Assembly (NCBI RefSeq): GCF_963576545.1
Contig: NW_026870560.1
Coordinates: 1,180,501 to 1,244,500 of the forward strand
Source of the DNA: Limanda limanda
Taxonomy: Eukaryota > Chordata > Actinopteri > Pleuronectiformes > Pleuronectidae
Direction: 5' to 3'
DNA: 64,000 bases
Below the pieces are notes generated by a model. That model was not told the DNA's origin, searched no databases, and saw only the letters and a list, made by a program, of their open reading frames with translations. Positions 9,162-21,896 of the stretch are shown in pieces; position 1 is the stretch's first letter, and each line of letters begins with the position of its first letter. The position numbers and the translations under genes were made by a program.

Positions 9162-11093
9162 AAGTCTCTCCGACCTTCACAAAAAAAGTTATTCAAGAAT
9201 ATCTCTTTCTCCTATGTGCTTTCATCCCTAACCCTAACCCTAACCCTTCAGAAAGTCGGAGAAGCTCAAGGATGGTACCGATCGATGTGCGCTACCCCAT
9301 TTAGTGGGGGTAGAGCCTACTTGCAAGTCTCTCCGACCTTCACAAAAAAAGTTATTCAAGAATATCTCTTTCTCCTATGTGCTTTCATCCCTAACCCTAA
9401 CCCTAACCCTTCCGAAAGTCGGAGAAGCTCAAGGATGGTACCGATCGATGCGCGCTACCCCATTTAGTGGGGGTAGAGCCTACTTGCAAGTCTCTCCGAC
9501 CTTCACAAAAAAAGTTATTCAAGAATATCTCTTTCTCCTATGTGCTTTCATCCCTAACCCTAACCCTAACCCTTCCAAAAGTCGGAGAAGCTCAAGGATG
9601 GTACTGATCGATGCGCGCAACCCCATTTAGTGGGGGTAGAGCCTACTTGCAAGTCTCTCCGACCTTCACAAAAAAAGTTATTCAAGAATATCTCCTCAGA
9701 TTTGGGGGAATTTCGTCGGTCGACCTCTTCCGAAGGTCGTACAAGCTCGGGGATGGTACCAATCGATCCGCAGGACCCAAATTAGTCCAGATGCAACCAC
9801 TTTCCAAGTCTCTCCGACCTTCACAAAAAAAGTTATTCAAGAATATCTCTTTCTCCTATGTGCTTTCATCCCTAACCCTAACCCTAACCCTTCCGAAAGT
9901 CGGAGAAGCTCAAGGATGGTACTGATCGATGCGCGTTACCCCATTTAGTGGGGGTAGAGCCTACTTGCAAGTCTCTCCGACCTTCACAAAAAAAGTTATT
10001 CAAGAATATCTCCTCAGATTTGGGGGAATTTCGTCGGTCGACCTCTTCCGAAGGTCGTACAAGCTCGGGGATGGTACCAATCGATCCGCAGGACCCAAAT
10101 TAGTCCAGATGCAACCACTTTCCAAGTCTCTCCGACCTTCACAAAAAAAGTTATTCAAGAATATCTCTTTCTCCTATGTGCTTTCATCCCTAACCCTAAC
10201 CCTAACCCTTCCGAAAGTCGGAGAAGCTCAAGGATGGTACCGATCGATGCGCGCTACCCCATTTAGTGGGGGTAGAGCCTACTTGCAAGTCTCTCCGACC
10301 TTCACAAAAAAAGTTATTCAAGAATATCTCTTTCTCCTATGTGCTTTCATCCCTAACCCTAACCCTAACCCTTCCGAAAGTCGGAGAAGCTCAAGGATGG
10401 TACTGATCGATGCGCGCAACCCCATTTAGTGGGGGTAGAGCCTACTTGCAAGTCTCTCCGACCTTCACAAAAAAAGTTATTCAAGAATATCTCCTCAGAT
10501 TTGGGGGAATTTCGTCGGTCGACCTCTTCCGAAGGTCGTACAAGCTCGGGGATGGTACCAATCGATCCGCAGGACCCAAATTAGTCCAGATGCAACCACT
10601 TTCCAAGTCTCTCCGACCTTCACAAAAAAAGTTATTCAAGAATATCTCTTTCTCCTATGTGCTTTCATCCCTAACCCTAACCCTAACCCTTCCGAAAGTC
10701 GGAGAAGCTCAAGGATGGTACCGATCGATGCGCGCTACCCCATTTAGTGGGGGTAGAGCCTACTTGCAAGTCTCTCCGACCTTCACAAAAAAAGTTATTC
10801 AAGAATATCTCTTTCTCCTATGTGCTTTCATCCCTAACCCTAACCCTAACCCTTCCGAAAGTCGGAGAAGCTCAAGGATGGTACCGATCGATGCGCGCTA
10901 CCCCATTTAGTGGGGGTAGAGCCTATTTGCAAGTCTCTCCGACCTTCACAAAAAAAGTTATTCAAGAATATCTCTTTCTCCTATGTGCTTTCATCCCTAA
11001 CCCTAACCCTAACCCTTCCGAAAGTCGGAGAAGCTCAAGGATGGTACCGATCGATGCGCGCAACCCCATTTAGTGGGGGTAGAGCCTACTTGC
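9162..11093 (+). repeat. Block 7: 3T N T N 2T N 3T (1932 bp, copy 2)
   Basis: This is the second copy of block 2, with N at 9651, 9969 and 10450. It keeps the diagnostic variants of copy 1. It differs by GATGTGCGC in the first T, and by GCAACC in the last T (10931), which belongs to the block 5 type and leads into the segment duplicated from 5954. The last unit is therefore a junction between two duplicated segments. Confidence 0.9.
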
Positions 11094-12693
11094 AAGTCTC
11101 TCCGACCTTCACAAAAAAGGTTATTCAAGAATATCTCCTCAGATTTGGGGGAATTTCGTCGGTCGACCTCTTCCGAAGGTCGTACAAGCTCGGGGATGGT
11201 ACCAATCGATCTGCAGGACCCAAATTAGTCCAGATGCAACCACTTTCCAAGTCTCTCCGACCTTCACAAAAAAAGTTATTCAAGAATATCTCTTTCTCCT
11301 ATGTGCTTTCATCCCTAACCCTAACCCTAACCCTTCCGAAAGTCGGAGAAGCTCAAGGATGGTACCGATCGATGCGCGCTACCCCATTTAGTGGGGGTAG
11401 AGCCTACTTGCAAGTCTCTCCGACCTTCACAAAAAAAGTTATTCAAGAATATCTCCTCAGATTTGGGGGAATTTCGTCGGTCGACCTCTTCCGAAGGTCG
11501 TACAAGCTCGGGGATGGTACCAATCGATCCGCAGGACCCAAATTAGTCCAGATGCAACCACTTTCCAAGTCTCTCCGACCTTCACAAAAAAAGTTATTCA
11601 AGAATATCTCTTTCTCCTATGTGCTTTCATCCCTAACCCTAACCCTAACCCTTCCGAAAGTCGGAGAAGCTCAAGGATGGTACCGATCGATGCGCGTTAC
11701 CCCATTTAGTGGGGGTAGAGCCTACTTGCAAGTCTCTCCGACCTTCACAAAAAAAGTTATTCAAGAATATCTCTTTCTCCTATGTGCTTTCATCCCTAAC
11801 CCTAACCCTTCCGAAAGTCGGAGAAGCTCAAGGATGGTACCGATCGATGCGCGCTACCCCATTTAGTGGGGGTAGAGCCTACTTGCAAGTCTCTCCGACC
11901 TTCACAAAAAAAGTTATTCAAGAATATCTCTTTCTCCTATGTGCTTTCATCCCTAACCCTAACCCTAACCCTTCCGAAAGTCGGAGAAGCTCAAGGATGG
12001 TACCGATCGATGCGCGCTACCCCATTTAGTGGGGGTAGAGCCTACTTGCAAGTCTCTCCGACCTTCACAAAAAAAGTTATTCAAGAATATCTCTTTCTCC
12101 TATGTGCTTTCATCCCTAACCCTAACCCTAACCCTTCCAAAAGTCGGAGAAGCTCAAGGATGGTACTGATCGATGCGCGCAACCCCATTTAGTGGGGGTA
12201 GAGCCTACTTGCAAGTCTCTCCGACCTTCACAAAAAAAGTTATTCAAGAATATCTCCTCAGATTTGGGGGAATTTCGTCGGTCGACCTCTTCCGAAGGTC
12301 GTACAAGCTCGGGGATGGTACCAATCGATCTGCAGGACCCAAATTAGTCCAGATGCAACCACTTTCCAAGTCTCTCCGACCTTCACAAAAAAAGTTATTC
12401 AAGAATATCTCTTTCTCCTATGTGCTTTCATCCCTAACCCTAACCCTAACCCTTCCGAAAGTCGGAGAAGCTCAAGGATGGTACCGATCGATGCGCGCTA
12501 CCCCATTTAGTGGGGGTAGAGCCTACTTGCAAGTCTCTCCGACCTTCACAAAAAAAGTTATTCAAGAATATCTCTTTCTCCTATGTGCTTTCATCCCTAA
12601 CCCTAACCCTAACCCTTCCGAAAGTCGGAGAAGCTCAAGGATGGTACCGATCGATGCGCGCTACCCCATTTAGTGGGGGTAGAGCCTACTTGC
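11094..12693 (+). repeat. Block 8: N T N T t 2T N 2T
   Basis: N at 11094, 11412 and 12213; t at 11730. It matches 6117-7390 at offset 4977, with the same A26G and CTGCAG in the first N, then matches 7866 onward at offset 4502. The T at 12050 and the N at 12213 carry the linked variants. Confidence 0.9.
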
Positions 12694-15600
12694 AAGTCTC
12701 TCCGACCTTCACAAAAAAAGTTATTCAAGAATATCTCCTCAGATTTGGGGGAATTTCGTCGGTCGACCTCTTCAGAAGGTCGTACAAGCTCGGGGATGGT
12801 ACCAATCGATCCGCAGGACCCAAATTAGTCCAGATGCAACCACTTTCCAAGTCTCTCCGACCTTCACAAAAAAAGTTATTCAAGAATATCTCTTTCTCCT
12901 ATGTGCTTTCATCCCTAACCCTAACCCTAACCCTTCCGAAAGTCGGAGAAGCTCAAGGATGGTACCGATCGATGCGCGCTACCCCATTTAGTGGGGGTAG
13001 AGCCTACTTGCAAGTCTCTCCGACCTTCACAAAAAAAGTTATTCAAGAATATCTCTTTCTCCTATGTGCTTTCATCCCTAACCCTAACCCTAACCCTTCC
13101 GAAAGTCGGAGAAGCTCAAGGATGGTACCGATCGATGCGCGCTACCCCATTTAGTGGGGGTAGAGCCTACTTGCAAGTCTCTCCGACCTTCACAAAAAAA
13201 GTTATTCAAGAATATCTCTTTCTCCTATGTGCTTTCATCCCTAACCCTAACCCTAACCCTTCCGAAAGTCGGAGAAGCTCAAGGATGGTACCGATCGATG
13301 CGCGCTACCCCATTTAGTGGGGGTAGAGCCTACTTGCAAGTCTCTCCGACCTTCACAAAAAAAGTTATTCAAGAATATCTCTTTCTCCTATGTGCTTTCA
13401 TCCCTAACCCTAACCCTAACCCTTCCGAAAGTCGGAGAAGCTCAAGGATGGTACCGATCGATGCGCGCTACCCCATTTAGTGGGGGTAGAGCCTACTTGC
13501 AAGTCTCTCCGACCTTCACAAAAAAAGTTATTCAAGAATATCTCTTTCTCCTATGTGCTTTCATCCCTAACCCTAACCCTAACCCTTCCGAAAGTCGGAG
13601 AAGCTCAAGGATGGTACCGATCGATGCGCGCTACCCCATTTAGTGGGGGTAGAGCCTACTTGCAAGTCTCTCCGACCTTCACAAAAAAAGTTATTCAAGA
13701 ATATCTCTTTCTCCTATGTGCTTTCATCCCTAACCCTAACCCTAACCCTTCCGAAAGTCGGAGAAGCTCAAGGATGGTACCGATCGATGCGCGCTACCCC
13801 ATTTAGTGGGGGTAGAGCCTACTTGCAAGTCTCTCCGACCTTCACAAAAAAAGTTATTCAAGAATATCTCTTTCTCCTATGTGCTTTCATCCCTAACCCT
13901 AACCCTAACCCTTCCGAAAGTCGGAGAAGCTCAAGGATGGTACCGATCGATGCGCGCTACCCCATTTAGTGGGGGTAGAGCCTACTTGCAAGTCTCTCCG
14001 ACCTTCACAAAAAAAGTTATTCAAGAATATCTCTTTCTCCTATGTGCTTTCATCCCTAACCCTAACCCTAACCCTTCCAAAAGTCGGAGAAGCTCAAGGA
14101 TGGTACTGATCGATGCGCGCAACCCCATTTAGTGGGGGTAGAGCCTACTTGCAAGTCTCTCTGACCTTCACAAAAAAAGTTATTCAAGAATATCTCCTCA
14201 GATTTGGGGGAATTTCGTCGGTCGACCTCTTCCGAAGGTCGTACAAGCTCGGGGATGGTACCAATCGATCTGCAGGACCCAAATTAGTCCAGATGCAACC
14301 ACTTTCCAAGTCTCTCCGACCTTCACAAAAAAAGTTATTCAAGAATATCTCTTTCTCCTATGTGCTTTCATCCCTAACCCTAACCCTAACCCTTCCGAAA
14401 GTCGGAGAAGCTCAAGGATGGTACCGATCGATGCGCGCTACCCCATTTAGTGGGGGTAGAGCCTACTTGCAAGTCTCTCCGACCTTCACAAAAAAAGTTA
14501 TTCAAGAATATCTCTTTCTCCTATGTGCTTTCATCCCTAACCCTAACCCTAACCCTTCCGAAAGTCGGAGAAGCTCAAGGATGGTACCGATCGATGCGCG
14601 CTACCCCATTTAGTGGGCGTAGAGCCTACTTGCAAGTCTCTCCGACCTTCACAAAAAAAGTTATTCAAGAATATCTCCTCAGATTTGGGGGAATTTCGTC
14701 GGTCGACCTCTTCAGAAGGTCGTACAAGCTCGGGGATGGTACCAATCGATCCGCAGGACCCAAATTAGTCCAGATGCAACCACTTTCCAAGTCTCTCCGA
14801 CCTTCACAAAAAAAGTTATTCAAGAATATCTCTTTCTCCTATGTGCTTTCATCCCTAACCCTAACCCTAACCCTTCCGAAAGTCGGAGAAGCTCAAGGAT
14901 GGTACCGATCGATGCGCGCTACCCCATTTAGTGGGGGTAGAGCCTACTTGCAAGTCTCTCCGACCTTCACAAAAAAAGTTATTCAAGAATATCTCTTTCT
15001 CCTATGTGCTTTCATCCCTAACCCTAACCCTAACCCTTCCGAAAGTCGGAGAAGCTCAAGGATGGTACCGATCGATGCGCGCTACCCCATTTAGTGGGGG
15101 TAGAGCCTACTTGCAAGTCTCTCCGACCTTCACAAAAAAAGTTATTCAAGAATATCTCTTTCTCCTATGTGCTTTCATCCCTAACCCTAACCCTAACCCT
15201 TCCGAAAGTCGGAGAAGCTCAAGGATGGTACCGATCGATGCGCGCTACCCCATTTAGTGGGGGTAGAGCCTACTTGCAAGTCTCTCCGACCTTCACAAAA
15301 AAAGTTATTCAAGAATATCTCTTTCTCCTATGTGCTTTCATCCCTAACCCTAACCCTAACCCTTCCGAAAGTCGGAGAAGCTCAAGGATGGTACCGATCG
15401 ATGCGCGCTACCCCATTTAGTGGGGGTAGAGCCTACTTGCAAGTCTCTCCGACCTTCACAAAAAAAGTTATTCAAGAATATCTCTTTCTCCTATGTGCTT
15501 TCATCCCTAACCCTAACCCTAACCCTTCCGAAAGTCGGAGAAGCTCAAAGATGGTACCGATCGATGCGCGCAACCCCATTTAGTGGGGGTAGAGCCTACT

Positions 15601-16255
15601 TGCAAGTCTCTCCGACCTTCACAAAAAAAGTTATTCAAGAATATCTCTTTCTCCTATGTGCTTTCATCCCTAACCCTAACCCTAACCCTTCCGAAAGTCG
15701 GAGAAGCTCAATGATGGTACCGATCGATGCGCGCTACCCCATTTAGTGGGGGTAGAGCCTACTTGCAAGTCTCTCCGACCTTCACAAAAAAAGTTATTCA
15801 AGAATATCTCTTTCTCCTATGTGCTTTCATCCCTAACCCTAACCCTAACCCTTCCAAAAGTCGGAGAAGCTCAAGGATGGTACCGATCGATGCGCGCTAC
15901 CCCATTTAGTGGGGGTAGAGCCTACTTGCAAGTCTCTCCGACCTTCACAAAAAAAGTTATTCAAGAATATCTCTTTCTCCTATGTGCTTTCATCCCTAAC
16001 CCTAACCCTAACCCTTCCGAAAGTCGGAGAAGCTCAAGGATGGTACCGATCGATGCGCGCTACCCCATTTAGTGGGGGTAGAGCCTACTTGCAAGTCTCT
16101 CCGACCTTCACAAAAAAAGTTATTCAAGAATATCTCTTTCTCCTATGTGCTTTCATCCCTAACCCTAACCCTAACCCTTCCGAAAGTCGGAGAAGCTCAA
16201 GGATGGTACTGATCGATGCGCGCAACCCCATTTAGTGGGGGTAGAGCCTACTTGC
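12694..16255 (+). repeat. Block 9: N 8T N 2T N 9T
   Basis: N at 12694, 14153 and 14634. 12173-13.5 kb repeats at 14113-15.4 kb with period 1940 bp (twelve units). Private changes include TCTCTGACC at 14160, GGGCGT at 14617, CAAAGATGG near 15549 and CAATGATGG near 15710. The T at 15441 is one of only two GCAACC-type T units seen that is not followed by N. Confidence 0.9.
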
Positions 16256-17877
16256 AAGTCTCTCCGACCTTCACAAAAAAAGTTATTCAAGAATATCTCC
16301 TCAGATTTGGGGGAATTTCGTCGGTCGACCTCTTCAGAAGGTCGTACAAGCTCGGGGATGGTACCAATCGATCCGCAGGACCCAAATTAGTCCAGATGCA
16401 ACCACTTTCCAAGTCTCTCCGACCTTCACAAAAAAAGTTATTCAAGAATATCTCTTTCTCCTATGTGCTTTCATCCCTAACCCTAACCCTAACCCTTCCG
16501 AAAGTCGGAAAAGCTCAAGGATGGTACCGATCGATGCGCGCTACCCCATTTAGTGGGGGTAGAGCCTACTTGCAAGTCTCTCCGACCTTCACAAAAAAAG
16601 TTATTCAAGAATATCTCTTTCTCCTATGTGCTTTCATCCCTAACCCTAACCCTAACCCTTCCGAAAGTCGGAGAAGCTCAAGGATGGTACCGATCGATGC
16701 GCGCTACCCCATTTAGTGGGGGTAGAGCCTACTTGCAAGTCTCTCCGACCTTCACAAAAAAAGTTATTCAAGAATATCTCTTTCTCCTATGTGCTTTCAT
16801 CCCTAACCCTAACCCTAACCCTTCCGAAAGTCGGAGAAGCTCAAGGATGGTACCGATCGATGCGCGCTACCCCATTTAGTGGGGGTAGAGCCTACTTGCA
16901 AGTCTCTCCGACCTTCACAAAAAAAGTTATTCAAGAATATCTCTTTCTCCTATGTGCTTTCATCCCTAACCCTAACCCTAACCCTTCCGAAAGTCGGAGA
17001 AGCTCAAGGATGGTACCGATCGATGCGCGCTACCCCATTTAGTGGGGGTAGAGCCTACTTGCAAGTCTCTCCGACCTTCACAAAAAAAGTTATTCAAGAA
17101 TATCTCTTTCTCCTATGTGCTTTCATCCCTAACCCTAACCCTAACCCTTCCGAAAGTCGGAGAAGCTCAAAGATGGTACCGATCGATGCGCGCTACCCCA
17201 TTTAGTGGGGGTAGAGCCTACTTGCAAGTCTCTCCGACCTTCACAAAAAAAGTTATTCAAGAATATCTCTTTCTCCTATGTGCTTTCATCCCTAACCCTA
17301 ACCCTAACCCTTCCGAAAGTCGGAGAAGCTCAAGGATGGTACCGATCGATGCGCGCTACCCCATTTAGTGGGGGTAGAGCCTACTTGCAAGTCTCTCCGA
17401 CCTTCACAAAAAAAGTTATTCAAGAATATCTCTTTCTCCTATGTGCTTTCATCCCTAACCCTAACCCTAACCCTTCCAAAAGTCGGAGAAGCTCAAGGAT
17501 GGTACCGATCGATGCGCGCTACCCCATTTAGTGGGGGTAGAGCCTACTTGCAAGTCTCTCCGACCTTCACAAAAAAAGTTATTCAAGAATATCTCTTTCT
17601 CCTATGTGCTTTCATCCCTAACCCTAACCCTAACCCTTCCGAAAGTCGGAGAAGCTCAAGGATGGTACCGATCGATGCGCGCTACCCCATTTAGTGGGGG
17701 TAGAGCCTACTTGCAAGTCTCTCCGACCTTCACAAAAAAAGTTATTCAAGAATATCTCTTTCTCCTATGTGCTTTCATCCCTAACCCTAACCCTAACCCT
17801 TCCGAAAGTCGGAGAAGCTCAAGGATGGTACTGATCGATGCGCGCAACCCCATTTAGTGGGGGTAGAGCCTACTTGC
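16256..17877 (+). repeat. Block 10: N 9T
   Basis: The N at 16256 carries CTTCAGAAGG. The nine-unit T run, with the one before it, is the longest in the window. Variants are GGAAAAGC near 16509, CAAAGATGG near 17170 and CCAAAAG with normal CCGATC near 17478. Confidence 0.9.
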
Positions 17878-20290
17878 AAGTCTCTCCGACCTTCACAAAA
17901 AAAGTTATTCAAGAATATCTCCTCAGATTTGGGGGAATTTCGTCGGTCGACCTCTTCCGAAGGTCGTACAAGCTCGGGGATGGTACCAATCGATCCGCAG
18001 GACCCAAATTAGTCCAGATGCAACCACTTTCCAAGTCTCTCCGACCTTCACAAAAAAAGTTATTCAAGAATATCTCTTTCTCCTATGTGCTTTCATCCCT
18101 AACCCTAACCCTAACCCTTCCGAAAGTCGGAGAAGCTCAAGGATGGTACCGATCGATGCGCGCTACCCCATTTAGTGGGGGTAGAGCCTACTTGCAAGTC
18201 TCTCCGACCTTCACAAAAAAAGTTATTCAAGAATATCTCTTTCTCCTATGTGCTTTCATCCCTAACCCTAACCCTAACCCTTCCGAAAGTCGGAGAAGCT
18301 CAAGGATGGTACCGATCGATGCGCGCTACCCCATTTAGTGGGGGTAGAGCCTATTTGCAAGTCTCTCCGACCTTCACAAAAAAAGTTATTCAAGAATATC
18401 TCTTTCTCCTATGTGCTTTCATCCCTAACCCTAACCCTAACCCTTCCGAAAGTCGGAGAAGCTCAAGGATGGTACCGATCGATGCGCGCTACCCCATTTA
18501 GTGGGGGTAGAGCCTACTTGCAAGTCTCTCCGACCTTCACAAAAAAAGTTATTCAAGAATATCTCTTTCTCCTATGTGCTTTCATCCCTAACCCTAACCC
18601 TAACCCTTCCGAAAGTCGGAGAAGCTCAAGGATGGTACTGATCGATGCGCGCAACCCCATTTAGTGGGGGTAGAGCCTACTTGCAAGTCTCTCCGACCTT
18701 CACAAAAAAAGTTATTCAAGAATATCTCCTCAGATTTGGGGGAATTTCGTCGGTCGACCTCTTCCGAAGGTCGTACAAGCTCGGGGATGGTACCAATCGA
18801 TCCGCAGGACCCAAATTAGTCCAGATGCAACCACTTTCCAAGTCTCTCCGACCTTCACAAAAAAAGTTATTCAAGAATATCTCTTTCTCCTATGTGCTTT
18901 CATCCCTAACCCTAACCCTAACCCTTCCGAAAGTCGGAGAAGCTCAAGGATGGTACCGATCGATGCGCGCTACCCCATTTAGTGGGGGTAGAGCCTACTT
19001 GCAAGTCTCTCCGACCTTCACAAAAAAAGTTATTCAAGAATATCTCTTTCTCCTATGTGCTTTCATCCCTAACCCTAACCCTAACCCTTCCGAAAGTCGG
19101 AGAAGCTCAAGGATGGTACCGATCGATGCGCGCAACCCCATTTAGTGGGGGTAGAGCCTACTTGCAAGTCTCTCCGACCTTCACAAAAAAGGTTATTCAA
19201 GAATATCTCCTCAGATTTGGGGGAATTTCGTCGGTCGACCTCTTCCGAAGGTCGTACAAGCTCGGGGATGGTACCAATCGATCCGCAGGACCCAAATTAG
19301 TCCAGATGCAACCACTTTCCAAGTCTCTCCGACCTTCACAAAAAAAGTTATTCAAGAATATCTCTTTCTCCTATGTGCTTTCATCCCTAACCCTAACCCT
19401 AACCCTTCCGAAAGTCGGAGAAGCTCAAGGATGGTACCGATCGATGCGCGCTACCCCATTTAGTGGGGGTAGAGCCTACTTGCAAGTCTCTCCGACCTTC
19501 ACAAAAAAAGTTATTCAAGAATATCTCCTCAGATTTGGGGGAATTTCGTCGGTCGACCTCTTCCGAAGGTCGTACAAGCTCGGGGATGGTACCAATCGAT
19601 CCGCAGGACCCAAATTAGTCCAGATGCAACCACTTTCCAAGTCTCTCCGACCTTCACAAAAAAAGTTATTCAAGAATATCTCTTTCTCCTATGTGCTTTC
19701 ATCCCTAACCCTAACCCTAACCCTTCCGAAAGTCGGAGAAGCTCAAGGATGGTACCGATCGATGCGCGCTACCCCATTTAGTGGGGGTAGAGCCTACTTG
19801 CAAGTCTCTCCGACCTTCACAAAAAAAGTTATTCAAGAATATCTCTTTCTCCTATGTGCTTTCATCCCTAACCCTAACCCTAACCCTTCAGAAAGTCGGA
19901 AAAGCTCAAGGATGGTACCGATCGATGCGCGCTACCCCATTTAGTGGGGGTAGAGCCTACTTGCAAGTCTCTCCGACCCTCACAAAAAAAGTTATTCAAG
20001 AATATCTCTTTCTCCTATGTGCTTTCATCCCTAACCCTAACCCTAACCCTTCCGAAAGTCGGAGAAGCTCAAGGATGGTACCGATCGATGCGCGCTACCC
20101 CATTTAGTGGGGGTAGAGCCTACTTGCAAGTCTCTCCGACCTTCACAAAAAAAGTTATTCAAGAATATCTCTTTCTCCTATGTGCTTTCATCCCTAACCC
20201 TAACCCTAACCCTTCCAAAAGTCGGAGAAGCTCAAGGATGGTACTGATCGATGCGCGCAACCCCATTTAGTGGGGGTAGAGCCTACTTGC
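17878..20290 (+). repeat. Block 11: N 4T N 2T N T N 4T
   Basis: N at 17878, 18685, 19166 and 19484. The first part matches 4829-6271, including the CCTATTTGC marker before 18359 and A26G in the N at 19166. The T at 19802 has TTCAGAAAG together with GGAAAAGC, and GACCCTCAC follows near 19976. Confidence 0.9.
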
Positions 20291-21896
20291 AAGTCTCTCC
20301 GACCTTCACAAAAAAAGTTATTCAAGAATATCTCCTCAGATTTGGGGGAATTTCGTCGGTCGACCTCTTCCGAAGGTCGTACAAGCTCGGGGATGGTACC
20401 AATCGATCTGCAGGACCCAAATTAGTCCAGATGCAACCACTTTCCAAGTCTCTCCGACCTTCACAAAAAAAGTTATTCAAGAATATCTCTTTCTCCTATG
20501 TGCTTTCATCCCTAACCCTAACCCTAACCCTTCCGAAAGTCGGAGAAGCTCAAGAATGGTACTGATCGATGCGCGCAACCCCATTTAGTGGGGGTAGAGC
20601 CTACTTGCAAGTCTCTCCGACCTTCACAAAAAAAGTTATTCAAGAATATCTCCTCAGATTTGGGGGAATTTCGTCGGTCGACCTCTTCCGAAGGTCGTAC
20701 AAGCTCGGGGATGGTACCAATCGATCTGCAGGACCCAAATTAGTCCAGATGCAACCACTTTCCAAGTCTCTCCGACCTTCACAAAAAAAGTTATTCAAGA
20801 ATATCTCTTTCTCCTATGTGCTTTCATCCCTAACCCTAACCCTAACCCTTCCGAAAGTCGGAGAAGCTCAAGGATGGTACCGATCGATGCGCGCTACCCC
20901 ATTTAGTGGGGGTAGAGCCTACTTGCAAGTCTCTCCGACCTTCACAAAAAAAGTTATTCAAGAATATCTCTTTCTCCTATGTGCTTTCATCCCTAACCCT
21001 AACCCTAACCCTTCCGAAAGTCGGAGAAGCTCAAGGATGGTACCGATCGATGCGCGCTACCCCATTTAGTGGGGGTAGAGCCTACTTGCAAGTCTCTCCG
21101 ACCTTCACAAAAAAAGTTATTCAAGAATATCTCCTCAGATTTGGGGGAATTTCGTCGGTCGACCTCTTCCGAAGGTCGTACAAGCTCGGGGATGGTACCA
21201 ATCGATCCGCAGGACCCAAATTAGTCCAGATGCAACCACTTTCCAAGTCTCTCCGACCTTCACAAAAAAAGTTATTCAAGAATATCTCTTTCTCCTATGT
21301 GCTTTCATCCCTAACCCTAACCCTAACCCTTCCGAAAGTCGGAGAAGCTCAAGGATGGTACCGATCGATGCGCGCTACCCCATTTAGTGGGGGTAGAGCC
21401 TACTTGCAAGTCTCTCCGACCTTCACAAAAAAAGTTATTCAAGAATATCTCTTTCTCCTATGTGCTTTCATCCCTAACCCTAACCCTAACCCTTCCGAAA
21501 GTCGGAGAAGCTCAAGGATGGTACCGATCGATGCGCGCTACCCCATTTAGTGGGGGTAGAGCCTACTTGCAAGTCTCTCCGACCTTCACAAAAAAAGTTA
21601 TTCAAGAATATCTCTTTCTCCTATGTGCTTTCATCCCTAACCCTAACCCTAACCCTTCCGAAAGTCGGAGAAGCTCAAGGATGGTACCGATCGATGCGCG
21701 CTACCCCATTTAGTGGGGGTAGAGCCTACTTGCAAGTCTCTCCGACCTTCACAAAAAAAGTTATTCAAGAATATCTCTTTCTCCTATGTGCTTTCATCCC
21801 TAACCCTAACCCTAACCCTTCCAAAAGTCGGAGAAGCTCAAGGATGGTACTGATCGATGCGCGCAACCCCATTTAGTGGGGGTAGAGCCTACTTGC
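20291..21896 (+). repeat. Block 12: N T N 2T N 4T
   Basis: N at 20291, 20609 and 21090. The first two carry CTGCAG. From 20609 this is a basic eight-unit repeat (1288 bp). The T at 20446 has CAAGAATGG near 20553. The last T (21734) carries CCAAAAG/CTGATC/GCAACC. Confidence 0.9.
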
